DNA of 64,000 bases from Fimbriimonas sp. (GTDB lineage: Bacteria; Armatimonadota; Fimbriimonadia; Fimbriimonadales; Fimbriimonadaceae). Under the pieces are notes generated by a model. It worked only from the letters and a program-made list of their open reading frames with translations, was not told where the DNA came from and ran no database searches. This document shows positions 35,063 to 44,007 of this stretch, one piece after another; position 1 is the first letter of the stretch; every line of letters starts with the position of its first letter. The DNA is taken from positions 41,140 to 105,139 of the forward strand of contig JARLGV010000062.1 in assembly GCA_031292555.1 (NCBI GenBank), in the 5' to 3' direction. Position numbers and translations under genes: made by a program.

Positions 35063-37570
35063 CTATCCCTTCCTAAACCACTGATCCAATACTTCTTGAA
35101 CCTCCTTTTCAGATACCGAAGAGAAGTCGAAGGCGAGCATGCCCTTTGCGTCTTTCATATGGCGGAGGATGTTGTCGCGCATTCGCGGCCTGATCGCAGG
35201 GTCCACAGGATGACCGAATTGCCACAGGCAGAAGCCATTATCCGGCACATTGTCGGCCTCCTCTTGCAGGGATTCCTGATGGGTGATTTCGGGAAACTCC
35301 GATCGACTATCCCAGGGAAGCACTTGCACGCCATCGAGGGTCAGAGTGTCCCGAAATTGCTGGCGAGGCTGAGCCAGGATGGGCGGCGTCATGCGGCTTG
35401 TCAGTTCTTGGATCGCACGCTTGTTGATCTCGGCACGGAACCGATTCCACTTTCCGAGGCTCCCGGACGGTTGATCCACCGCCACATTCCTCGGATCGCC
35501 GAAGAAAGGCAGGCTCAGATCTAGCTTGTCGTAGTTCAAGATTCGCCGATCGACGATGTCGACCGGATCAACCTGATTCTCGGTGAGAAACTGCTCGCGC
35601 TGCGGCGCGGTGTACCCGAGGTCCAAGAAATGGCCGGAAACGTGGAAATAGTAGATCGTGTTTTTCGGCTCATAGCCCCTCGGCTCGGTATCGCACAAAA
35701 CAACGCCACTCAATCCATCCGTCTTGGACAGCTCTATTAGCTGATGCCAGATAGCATCGCGCGAAGGGTCATCCGGCGCCATAAGGGTGCCCGGGCCGAT
35801 CGGAGGCCGGCCCCAGATCGGAGAGCTTTCCACCCAATCGAACGAGTTCTCAAACAGATTCTCGGCCTGCACCGACGTCTGCCCCAAGATGTTCCTGTCA
35901 GGCTTGGATGTCCTTTTGCCGTGCGGGACTTCCCACGGCTTAAGGACCAGGCGAGCCCGCAGGTGGAGCGCACTCGCCTTCTTGAGGACCTCCTTCAAGC
36001 ATTCCCCACTCCATGTTTGGATCCAGACCTCCTCAAATCCGTGGGACGCCGCAAGTTCGGGCAGTTTCGCCGCGACCGACAGATCGTCGGTCTTGAACAA
36101 TGCCGCTGCCGAGGAACCGGAACGAAGCTCGATCGTCCTGAACTCCGATTTCGAAAGATAGTCGGGCGCCGGACCGCGATCGTGTGTCAATTCCTGGACG
36201 TGTCCGAGGCTCTCCTCCCACTCGAGCGGCCTGCCGTCGGGCAGGACGAAGTTCCAAAACACTTCCCCATACGGAAACGCGACGTCCGTCCGCAATTGCG
36301 TATTCGCGAAATGCGACGTCCCGCTGTTCAAGACCGCCTGCCATTCGGGAGGCAGTTGGCTCGCCGGCAACGTCTTCGAACCGTCGTCCTCATGGTAGTC
36401 GCTCATGAACTTCGCCATCGCGTCGTTAATCGGCAACGCCCCACCGGTTCGCATGGCGATGCTACGCGAGCCGCCCTTGCCCCCGATCGTCCGTTTCCAC
36501 TCTTGGACGCGTCGCCTGGTTTGGCCCTCTAGGTCGCTCTTCCAGGCGTCGATTCTGAGCCGCTTGACTCCGATACCCTCTAAGTCGCTCGTAAGGACGT
36601 AGGTCTCGCCAACTTTGCGGAACGTCCCGGTGACGCTCAAAGCGATCGCCTGCAAGATATCTCCTGCTCGGGCCGATTCGCCGTAGCCGGCAACGGTCAG
36701 CCCACTGATTCGAACGTCCGCGACGAGCTTTAGTCCACAGGCAGCCCCGACCGCATGACACGCCTCGCCGATCGTCGCGGTCTTGACAAGTGGGACCGGA
36801 ACGTCGAGTGCTTTGGACTTGTAGTTCAGGTCGGAAGGTTTGAGCCGGTTATCCAAGACCTTGCGGATTTGAACGCCGTAAAGCGTCGTCTGGTCTTCGA
36901 CGGCATTATCCGAACGCCTGAGATAGGGCTTACCCACCAAGTGACGGTCTCCCAGTTGGGCGCTAACGGCAGAAAACCCACCGTTTTGAAGCTTGACTCC
37001 CAGCTCCACATCTTGGAAGAAATGTAGGCGAACTCCCTGTTCCTCCTCTGGTGACAACGTAGCCTTCGCCGGCGAGTTGGGGTTCGGGAGGAGCGAGTTA
37101 CCCTTTCCGACCAATTCGTTGTCATATGTGAACTGCGAAGGCAGGATCGATCGGAGGACCGCCTTCTGATCCTGACGGAGATCGGCCAAACCGACGCCGC
37201 TAGTACATGCGATCTTCCATTGGTCGGCGTCTAGTACCGACATGAGGTAGAAGACCTTGTCCGTTCGCGGGAGACCGTCGTACAGATTCGGCGGCTCTTT
37301 CAAGCTCGCATCGATGTAGACCATTTCGGTCGGGGCGATCACGCTCAGGCTTCCAAGCGCGAACTCCTTTCGGTCGAAAGACCGAAGGCCACCGTCGACG
37401 CTAGAAGACCAAACCAAACCAGGATCGACAACCAACATCGGTCCTCGAGTCGAGACATCCCACGGATGCTTGGCCAGATAATCGGTCAACGCCTGACCGT
37501 TCGGTCGCGGAGCGATTCTCGTCTGAGAGCCCAGCGATAGGGCAAGCGCTGCCAACGTCGTAATCATCAT
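35063..37570 (-). CDS. Large secreted protein of unknown function
   Basis: An 835-residue protein with an N-terminal signal peptide (about 1-17). Residues about 262-330 (TIGEACHAVGAACGLKLVADV and onward) resemble a secretin/TonB short N-terminal (STN) domain. Residues about 500-800 include FEEVWIQTWSGECLKEVLKKA, LRARLVLKPWEVPHG and GLSGVVLCDTEPRGY, a pattern of alternating strands and helices like a glycosidase-type TIM barrel (GH10-like or DUF-type). The combination is unfamiliar. Start at one of two adjacent ATGs (37570 or 37567). Confidence 0.7.
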   Translation of the reverse strand: MMITTLAALALSLGSQTRIAPRPNGQALTDYLAKHPWDVSTRGPMLVVDPGLVWSSSVDGGLRSFDRKEFALGSLSVIAPTEMVYIDASLKEPPNLYDGLPRTDKVFYLMSVLDADQWKIACTSGVGLADLRQDQKAVLRSILPSQFTYDNELVGKGNSLLPNPNSPAKATLSPEEEQGVRLHFFQDVELGVKLQNGGFSAVSAQLGDRHLVGKPYLRRSDNAVEDQTTLYGVQIRKVLDNRLKPSDLNYKSKALDVPVPLVKTATIGEACHAVGAACGLKLVADVRISGLTVAGYGESARAGDILQAIALSVTGTFRKVGETYVLTSDLEGIGVKRLRIDAWKSDLEGQTRRRVQEWKRTIGGKGGSRSIAMRTGGALPINDAMAKFMSDYHEDDGSKTLPASQLPPEWQAVLNSGTSHFANTQLRTDVAFPYGEVFWNFVLPDGRPLEWEESLGHVQELTHDRGPAPDYLSKSEFRTIELRSGSSAAALFKTDDLSVAAKLPELAASHGFEEVWIQTWSGECLKEVLKKASALHLRARLVLKPWEVPHGKRTSKPDRNILGQTSVQAENLFENSFDWVESSPIWGRPPIGPGTLMAPDDPSRDAIWHQLIELSKTDGLSGVVLCDTEPRGYEPKNTIYYFHVSGHFLDLGYTAPQREQFLTENQVDPVDIVDRRILNYDKLDLSLPFFGDPRNVAVDQPSGSLGKWNRFRAEINKRAIQELTSRMTPPILAQPRQQFRDTLTLDGVQVLPWDSRSEFPEITHQESLQEEADNVPDNGFCLWQFGHPVDPAIRPRMRDNILRHMKDAKGMLAFDFSSVSEKEVQEVLDQWFRKG

Positions 37571-37962
37571 CTGTTTGCCACGAATCTGTTTTGACAGCTT
37601 CCCCCAAAGAGACGCCCAATGAGCCGGTTCGAAACTACGGTTTCAAGTTAGATTCCTGTTACCGGTCGCCATGAATGCCCAACGCCTACCTGGCGATTGC
37701 CCTTCCTTTGGGCCCTCTGCATGACATTTTCTCCAAGCACCATGCCGCCGCCTACTTCGCGAGTGAGAGCCGATTCGAAAAGCCTAGGTCTTGGGGCATG
37801 CGAAGACGCAGCCGACGCAAGAGTACGGGGGGTGATAAATGCCCGTCCGCCTGGAAAGAACGACTTTGCGCGATCCTACGGGCGGCCATCCAGACGTGCA
37901 ACTGGATCAGAGAGGGTTCGATGTAACATGAGGGGAGGCTGCTTATACGAGACAGGCTCCAA
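37571..37962. other. Intergenic region of 392 bases, no gene seen
   Basis: The gap separates divergent genes. An 83-codon plus-strand frame lacks a binding site and family resemblance. Before the GH43 start codon at 37963 are TTATAC (about 37943-37948) and no clear Shine-Dalgarno sequence; other promoter elements are not evident. Confidence 0.3.
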
Positions 37963-38952
37963 ATGAACTCAGTCCTCCTCACAATTCCCTTGCTTACGTC
38001 AACCGCGTTGGCTGCACTAGTATCCGAAAAGGCGGCTAACGTGATCCGCCCAGGCGAGCCTTGGCTGGATAACCGAGGGAAGCACATCCAAGCCCATGGC
38101 GGTGGAATCGTCAAATTGCGCAACACCTGGTATTGGTTCGGCGAGGACCGGTCTGCGGACAACGCGAGGGACAAGCGGTATGTCGCCTGCTACTCGTCGA
38201 ACGACCTGACCCACTGGCGGTTTCGCAGGCAGGTCCTCCATACCGACGATCCCGCCAACCTCGGCGCCGGATTCGTACTCGAACGTCCCAAGGTGTACTT
38301 CAACGCCAAAACACGCAAATATGTGATGTACGTCCACCTCGACGATCATAGCTATCGAGTCGCCAAGGTCGGGGTCTTCGTGTGCGACCGGGTGGATGGC
38401 GATTACACGTTTGTGACCAGTTTTCGGCCGCTCGGACAGGAGAGCCGCGACATCGGGCAGTTCATCGACGACGACGGATCCGCCTATCTGATCTTTGAGA
38501 GCCGCCCAACCGGCGGGTTCTACATCGCCAAGCTTTCGGACGACTATCTGAGCGTCGAGAAGGAAGTCTGCTTTATCCACGCCCCTCTCGAAGGGGGTGG
38601 TCTTGTCCATTACGACGGGCTCTACTATCTGATCGGGTCACGGATGACCGGCTGGGCGCCGAATCCCAATCTCTATGCGGCGTCTCCCACCTTGGAGGGT
38701 CCGTGGCCGGACTTCAAGGACATCGCGCCGCCCGAAACCCGAACCTACGGAGCGCAGTCGACGATGATGGTGAAGGTCGGCGGCCGCAAGACCACGACGG
38801 TGATCTTTATGGGCGACATCTGGAAGCCGAGCCAGCAATGGGACTCGCGATATCTTTGGATGCCTCTGCAGATCGGCCAGGGCAAGCTCTGGCTTCCCGA
38901 ACCGAAACCGTGGAGCCTCGATGTGAAGACCGGCGTGGCGTCGACCAACTAG
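37963..38952 (+). CDS. Secreted GH43-like hydrolase resembling exo-beta-1,3-galactanase (GH43_24 type)
   Basis: A 329-residue single-domain beta-propeller with an N-terminal signal region. The opening PWLDNRGKHIQAHGGGIVKL is characteristic of the galactan 1,3-beta-galactosidase branch of GH43. WYWFGED, ERPKVYFNAKTRKYVMY and RDIGQFIDDDGSAYLIFE are further blades carrying conserved carboxylates. No extra binding module is attached. Exo-galactanases degrade arabinogalactan-type side chains; the assignment to this subfamily is by pattern. It converges with the GH52 remnant. Confidence 0.83.
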   Translation: MNSVLLTIPLLTSTALAALVSEKAANVIRPGEPWLDNRGKHIQAHGGGIVKLRNTWYWFGEDRSADNARDKRYVACYSSNDLTHWRFRRQVLHTDDPANLGAGFVLERPKVYFNAKTRKYVMYVHLDDHSYRVAKVGVFVCDRVDGDYTFVTSFRPLGQESRDIGQFIDDDGSAYLIFESRPTGGFYIAKLSDDYLSVEKEVCFIHAPLEGGGLVHYDGLYYLIGSRMTGWAPNPNLYAASPTLEGPWPDFKDIAPPETRTYGAQSTMMVKVGGRKTTTVIFMGDIWKPSQQWDSRYLWMPLQIGQGKLWLPEPKPWSLDVKTGVASTN

Positions 38953-38962
38953 TTGGACGGTA

Positions 38963-39714
38963 CTACAAGCAGTCGCCCAATATTTCGATGGGCCGGTCGG
39001 AACTGGACAGCCACAGCACGCTCGTGACCCCTCGTGGATAGTAGCGGCTGCCGACCGCTTTACCCCACAGCATCTGGTCGCTCCACGCGAAATAGGCGTT
39101 GTCGGCTTCGAGCAACCATCCGACGTGCGCTTTAACGGCCGCTTGGTCTGGACACTGGTTCAGGATCCGCTCGGCCACGAACTGGCAGAGGTAGATCTTC
39201 GATAGCCAGGAGTTTCCGCTGGTGGAACTCAGCCGCCATCCGCCGTCTTCGAACCGGCAGATACCGGGTCGAAGCACTGCTTCGAAGTGCCGGGCCAAGG
39301 TGGAGACCAAGGGCGCGTGGGTTTCGGGAGGGCCCGCCACGAACGGGTAGACAAGGGCTTCGATCGCGGGGGCGAGAACACCTGCACCATCATGTCTCCT
39401 GCGTGCCAGGTATCAACCGCCACCCCAAGTTCGCGAACGATCAAGGAGTCCGGAAATATCGAAACAGCCTGATCGTAGCGATTGTCGCTCAAGCCCTCGA
39501 CGTCGTAGTCTTCCGCCTCGACGTTGGGAGAATCGAAGAACGGTAGAGCCTGAAACCGCCCCGGTTGGCGATCCTCCACGCCGCCGTATGTTGCTTCATT
39601 CGCCGGACCGGCTAGCTCAAGTCCCAACCCTCATCTCGAACCCTTGATTCCGAATGTGAACGAGGCGAAAGCCCCGATCGGCGAGTGGTGAGCGTTGAAA
39701 TAGGGTGTTTTCAT
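38963..39714 (-). pseudogene. GH52 beta-xylosidase pseudogene with nonsense codon and large internal deletion
   Basis: The N-terminal part (MKTPYFNAHHSPIGAFASF) matches the start of GH52 beta-xylosidases, and a later C-terminal part (STSGNSWLSKIYLCQF, YYPRGVTSVLWL) matches their end. An in-frame TGA (39631-39633) interrupts the N-terminal part where the family keeps a Gly. After VDTWHAGDMMVQVF the sequence jumps, with a frame change, to the family's C-terminal APAIEALVYPF region; roughly 480 codons of a gene normally about 700 codons long are missing. The ATG overlaps the lacI-type gene's stop (ATGA), so the locus was an operon. Confidence 0.9.
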
Positions 39715-40736
39715 GGAATGCGCGGAGCTGCAGTGGACTCTCTTATGTCGAGTCCGCAATCGTAAATGGACGACACGATCGGCGCGGGGATCTTCCCTTC
39801 CGCTGATTCGCGGATGAGTGCCAGTAGGTGCCGGGTGGCCGCGTACGCCATCTTCTCAACTGGCTGATGCACCGACGTAAGGCGCGGCCTTGTGTTCTCG
39901 CAGAACGAGCCTGAGTCGAAGCCCACAACTGAAAGATCTCTGGGAACCGATACCTCGTAGCGCTCGCAAGCGGTAAGGACCTGCCCGGCCACCGTGTCGC
40001 TAAAGCACACAAGGGCGGTATGAGGCGGCCGGTCGCTGGAGTATTCGGTAATGGCGCTGCAGTCGTCGCCCCAAACGAGTACGTCCGGCGCCACTCCCAC
40101 AGCGAAAGCCGCGTGCATAAAGGCATCGCGCCGAGCGATGCCTTCGACGGTGTGCTCGTTGATCGGATCGATGACGAAGGCGATCAGACGATGGCCGAGT
40201 CCGACCAAGTGCTTCAAAACAATCCTCATCGCGCCTTCATTATCGGCACAGAACGTCGGCACGCCAGGCACCGATCCGGGAGGGGCATGCATCATCACGA
40301 CCGGGATACTTGAGTTCTGAATCTCCTCGAGGGACGCCTCCGTAAAGTCCGGCCGGCACCAGAGCACGCCGTCGAATCGGCCATCCGAAATCGATCCGGC
40401 GGCGCCTCCGAGGACGAGTCGTGGGCACAAGGCCAGTGCCACATCTTCGGGAAAGAGGGCTGACATCACGCCGTTGAGGAGTTGAGGGTAATACGGCTTC
40501 TCGCTGCCGAGCCGATCGAAATGCTGGAACACCACGCCCACCATGCCGGTTCGCCGATTGCGGAGCGAACGCGCCAGGATATTCGGCTGGTACCGCATCT
40601 CGCCAGCAAGGCGTCGAATGAGTTCCGCCTTTTCGGCGCTCACTTTCACGTTCCTCCCAGTACCGTTCAGAACTGCGCTCACCGCCATGGCCGAAACGCC
40701 GGCCGCCGCAGCAATGTCTCGAATGGTCGTCCTCAT
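39711..40736 (-). CDS. LacI-family transcriptional regulator
   Basis: A 341-residue repressor. The N-terminal helix-turn-helix shows TIRDIAAAAGVSAMAVSAVLNG, the hinge helix region PNILARSLRNRRTG, and a periplasmic-binding-protein-like effector domain follows. Its stop overlaps the ATG of the GH52 remnant by ATGA, and it lies 71 bases after eda. It most likely controls the sugar-acid and xylan genes around it in response to a sugar derivative; the operator was not identified. The ATG is at 40736, with no clear binding site. Confidence 0.93.
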   Translation of the reverse strand: MRTTIRDIAAAAGVSAMAVSAVLNGTGRNVKVSAEKAELIRRLAGEMRYQPNILARSLRNRRTGMVGVVFQHFDRLGSEKPYYPQLLNGVMSALFPEDVALALCPRLVLGGAAGSISDGRFDGVLWCRPDFTEASLEEIQNSSIPVVMMHAPPGSVPGVPTFCADNEGAMRIVLKHLVGLGHRLIAFVIDPINEHTVEGIARRDAFMHAAFAVGVAPDVLVWGDDCSAITEYSSDRPPHTALVCFSDTVAGQVLTACERYEVSVPRDLSVVGFDSGSFCENTRPRLTSVHQPVEKMAYAATRHLLALIRESAEGKIPAPIVSSIYDCGLDIRESTAAPRIP

Positions 40737-40807
40737 AATTTACGGTTAAATTCAGGACTAACTGTACTTCAAAACGTGTTGATCTACAAGAAACTTATGC
40801 CGCGAAA

Positions 40808-41437
40808 TCAAGCGGTTCGGACGCGATCGACGAACGCTTTTGCCCTCGAAACAAGATCCTCTCGCGACAGCTTCGTGTCTACGAGATTCCCGCCAACGCC
40901 GACGGCGACCGCTCCGGCGCGCAAGAAGTCCGTCACGTTTTCCAGCGTCACGCCTCCGGTCGGCATCAACGGGATATGAGGCAGCGGCGCCCGAATCGCC
41001 TTCAAGTACGCAGGTCCGCCAACCGCGTCGCAAGGAAAGACCTTGACGATATCCGATCCCGCCCGCCAGGCGGACAGGATCTCGGTCGGAGTGAGAGCAC
41101 CGGGAGCAACCACCACGCCTGCTTCGACGCAGTATGAAATCGTAGGTAGGTCGACGACTGGACTCACGATGAAGCGTGCTCCCGCCTCCACGCAGACCCT
41201 TGCCGTATCGGCATCGAGGACGGTTCCCGCACCGATCAGAACGTCGTTCGGATGGCGCTTCGCCACCTCCCGGATCGCCTCGATCGCGTTGGGTACCGTC
41301 ATCGTGACCTCGACGATCGCAATCCCACCTTCGAGCAGGGCATCCACGATCTGTAGTGCCGCTCCGATCGAAGGGGCACGCACGACCGGAACCAACCGCT
41401 CTCGCTTCAACCATGTCAGCACTTCGCCTCGGCTCAT
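40808..41437 (-). CDS. eda: KDPG aldolase (2-dehydro-3-deoxyphosphogluconate aldolase)
   Basis: A 209-residue class I aldolase. It shows RLVPVVRAP, the catalytic region VEVTMTVPNAIEAI with the active Glu, IGAGTVLD, and the Schiff-base Lys in SDIVKVFPCDAVGG, followed by LMPTGGV. It splits KDPG to pyruvate and glyceraldehyde-3-phosphate. The ATG at 41437 overlaps the kdgK-like stop (ATGA), showing translational coupling; the frame continues upstream within the kinase gene but is not used. Typical length. Confidence 0.95.
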   Translation of the reverse strand: MSRGEVLTWLKRERLVPVVRAPSIGAALQIVDALLEGGIAIVEVTMTVPNAIEAIREVAKRHPNDVLIGAGTVLDADTARVCVEAGARFIVSPVVDLPTISYCVEAGVVVAPGALTPTEILSAWRAGSDIVKVFPCDAVGGPAYLKAIRAPLPHIPLMPTGGVTLENVTDFLRAGAVAVGVGGNLVDTKLSREDLVSRAKAFVDRVRTA

Positions 41438-42513
41438 CGATCCACTCGTGCCGTACCGCCCTTCATCGCCTTCAGCACCTCGCCAAGGGTCGCCATGCTT
41501 GTGTCGCCGGGTGTGGTCATCGCGAGTGCGCCGTGGGCCGCCCCGCAATCGACGCACCACTGGGGATCTTTCCCTTCGAGAAGACCATAGATCAGCCCGG
41601 ACGCGAAGGAATCGCCGCCTCCGACCCGGTCAAGAATCTCCAATCCCGGACGTGGAGTGGCATGAAATACCCCGCTGGGCGTCCAGAGGATGGCGCCCCA
41701 ATCGTTCTTCGACGCAGTAGAAGCGACCCGCATAGTGGTGGCTACCATCGAGATATTCGGAAACACTGAAACAACCTGCTCGATCATCCTTACGTAGCTA
41801 GCTTCGTCGAGCCGGCCATTCGAAAGGTCGGCTCCATCCACCTCGAACCCAAGCGCCGAAGTGAAGTCTTCCTCGTTCCCAAGTAAAAGGTCGACGTAGG
41901 GAGCGAGTGCGCGGTTGACCTCTTTTGCTTTGTCCGACCCGCCCGTTCCTTTCCAGAGCGACGGTCGATAGTTCAGGTCGTAGGACACGCGCGTCCCGTT
42001 CTTCCTTGCTTCCTTCATGGCTTGGAGAGCTACCTCCGGGGTGGTCTCCGAGAGAGCAGCGAAGATACCTCCGGTATGGAACCAATGAGCCCCGTCGTCA
42101 CAGAACATCTTGGTCCAACTGAAGTCGAGGGGAATAAGTTGGGAAACCGCCGTATGCCCCCGATCCGAGCATCCAAGCGCGGCACGAACCCCGAACCCCC
42201 GTTCCGTGAAGTTCAAGCCGTTCCGTACCGCTCGGCCGACGCCGTCGTAGTCGAACCACTTGAGATAATCGAGAGCGACGCCACCTTGGAGCATCAGGTC
42301 CTCGACCAGCCGTCCCACTGGGTTATCGGCAAGCGCCGTTACGATGGCAGTGCGCTTCCCGAAGGTCCGCCGGAGTCCGCGCGCGACGTTGTACTCTCCA
42401 CCCCCCTCCCACGCGGTGAAGGTGCGGGTCGTATGGATCCGCCCCTCGCCCGGATCGAGGCGAAGCATCACCTCGCCCAGCGCGACCAGGTCCCATTTCG
42501 GTGTTCCAGTCAT
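41434..42513 (-). CDS. kdgK: PfkB-family sugar kinase, probably 2-keto-3-deoxygluconate kinase
   Basis: A 359-residue ribokinase-fold kinase. The sugar-binding N-terminal EGGGEYNVARGL and the C-terminal catalytic DRVGGGDSFASGL (Asp base within GxGD-type motif) are clear; SYDLNYRPSLW is typical of KDG kinases. It phosphorylates KDG to KDPG, which the overlapping eda product cleaves. The ATG at 42513 is preferred to a TTG two codons earlier. The pairing with eda supports the substrate; fructose or other sugar kinases of the family are an alternative. Confidence 0.9.
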   Translation of the reverse strand: MTGTPKWDLVALGEVMLRLDPGEGRIHTTRTFTAWEGGGEYNVARGLRRTFGKRTAIVTALADNPVGRLVEDLMLQGGVALDYLKWFDYDGVGRAVRNGLNFTERGFGVRAALGCSDRGHTAVSQLIPLDFSWTKMFCDDGAHWFHTGGIFAALSETTPEVALQAMKEARKNGTRVSYDLNYRPSLWKGTGGSDKAKEVNRALAPYVDLLLGNEEDFTSALGFEVDGADLSNGRLDEASYVRMIEQVVSVFPNISMVATTMRVASTASKNDWGAILWTPSGVFHATPRPGLEILDRVGGGDSFASGLIYGLLEGKDPQWCVDCGAAHGALAMTTPGDTSMATLGEVLKAMKGGTARVDR

Positions 42514-42870
42514 AGGCAACCCAATCCTAAGGCATTGCAGCTGCCAGCCTCAGCCAAACCCAAGCCGGTCCTAAACGGCGCGCTGTCTGGGCCAAGAAAC
42601 GCCATCGTCGCGCGAATATTGACAATCTTCAACGAAATGGATCACCACACATCAGCTGTCCGTATGTTAGCACTGGTTACCGGGATGATCGGGGCGCTTC
42701 ATGCCCTCTCGACTTGCCCAGACAACCGACCCGAGAGCGCTATCCCCATCTTGGTCCCAGCCAGTCACACATGCGGGAAAACAGTCGTCGGTTATCCACT
42801 ATATGGAACTTAAAATCCACATCTTTTCCTCTTTTCATATCGACAATCGTCCAGTAATCTGCAGAGAATC
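42514..42870. other. Intergenic divergent promoter region of 357 bases
   Basis: The gap lies between divergent kdgK and the MoxR-like gene. It holds TAATCT at 42855-42860, ten bases before the ATG at 42871, as a -10-like element. TTGACA at about 42618 has no matching -10. No gene, tRNA or LacI operator could be supported. Confidence 0.35.
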
Positions 42871-44007
42871 ATGTGGTCACGCGCTCATGCACCCATCCCG
42901 CTGGTAGACCCCGCCAAGCTGCAATTCTGCATCCAGAACGGGCTCAATGTCCTGCTCGAAGGGAAGCACGGCGTCGGCAAGACTACGCTCGTCCGGCAGG
43001 CGTTCGCGACCGCTGGGCTGAACCTTCTCGTGTTTAGCGGGGCAACCATGGACCCCTGGGTCGACTTCGTCGGCGTGCCTCGGCCGATCAAGCGAAAGGA
43101 CGGAAAGACGGTCCTTGAACTGATTCGACGCCCAGAGCTTGTCGACGATCAAGTGGACGCAATCTTCATCGACGAGTTCAACCGGGCCCCTTCGAAAGTT
43201 CGAAATGCGGCCCTCGAACTGCTGCAGTTCCACAGCGTCAATGGACACCGGTTCAACAGGCTCCGGGCAATTTGGGCGGCGATCAACCCGGCAAAGGACG
43301 AATACGAGGCCGAACAGCTCGATCCGGCCCAACTCGACCGTTTCCATGTCCGAATCGACGTTCCGTATCGCCCTTGTCCCGCTTACTTCATCAAAGAGTT
43401 TGGTAGCGCCGGCCGTGCCGCATTGGAGTGGTGGGATAACCAGACTGCGGAAGCCCAAAGAAAGGTGTCGCCTCGAAGGCTCGAATACGCCGTCCGGATC
43501 GCCCTCATGAAGGGTCCGGTTCGCGACGTGCTTCCGGGCGAGGCCAACGTCCGCAAGTTCCTTCAGATGATCGACGAGGGCCCTGTATTCGACCGATTGA
43601 AGCGTCTGCTGGATTCCGGAGACAAGAAGGGCGCGGAAGAGCTGCTGCTGGATCCCGAGACCGGACCTCAGGCACTCCACCATGTCCTTGGAAGTCCTGC
43701 CGCATGCGTCTTCTTCCTTCCGCTTCTCGGACAAGAGCGGATCATGTCCCTGCTTCCGGACATGAAGGTGCTCGATACGGTGGTGAAATACAGCGATAGC
43801 GTGCCCGAATTTCGGAACGCGGTGATCGGCTGCCTGCGGTTGGGTGACCAGAACCCGTTGAGCAGGCAGACAGCAGCGCTCGTTAAGAACCACAAGATCA
43901 GGATCGAATCGGATTCCCAACCGATCTTGGTATCGGTCTCAGACGAACTGCTCGACGACGAGATCGCGAAGATGGATCCCTACGGACGGGTCGTCGGTGG
44001 AACCTGA
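42871..44007 (+). CDS. MoxR-type AAA+ ATPase
   Basis: A 378-residue AAA_5-type ATPase. Walker A GKHGVGKTT (about 31-39), Walker B IFIDEFN (about 98-104), and the sensor AAINPAKDEYE with an arginine-finger-like LDPAQLDRFHVRI are clear. MoxR ATPases act as chaperones for partner VWA proteins, and the next gene, which overlaps it by 11 bases, encodes one. The ATG at 42871 has no Shine-Dalgarno sequence but has TAATCT ten bases upstream. The target of this pair is unknown. Confidence 0.88.
   Translation: MWSRAHAPIPLVDPAKLQFCIQNGLNVLLEGKHGVGKTTLVRQAFATAGLNLLVFSGATMDPWVDFVGVPRPIKRKDGKTVLELIRRPELVDDQVDAIFIDEFNRAPSKVRNAALELLQFHSVNGHRFNRLRAIWAAINPAKDEYEAEQLDPAQLDRFHVRIDVPYRPCPAYFIKEFGSAGRAALEWWDNQTAEAQRKVSPRRLEYAVRIALMKGPVRDVLPGEANVRKFLQMIDEGPVFDRLKRLLDSGDKKGAEELLLDPETGPQALHHVLGSPAACVFFLPLLGQERIMSLLPDMKVLDTVVKYSDSVPEFRNAVIGCLRLGDQNPLSRQTAALVKNHKIRIESDSQPILVSVSDELLDDEIAKMDPYGRVVGGT

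Noticed and set aside
39631..39633. TGA in the GH52 remnant as a recoded codon
   Set aside because: TGA ends other genes in this window, the rest of the GH52 gene is deleted and out of frame, so a plain nonsense mutation explains it.
42792..42800. TTATCCACT as a DnaA box
   Set aside because: A single near-match without neighbours, AT-rich unwinding region, or dnaA/dnaN genes does not mark an origin.
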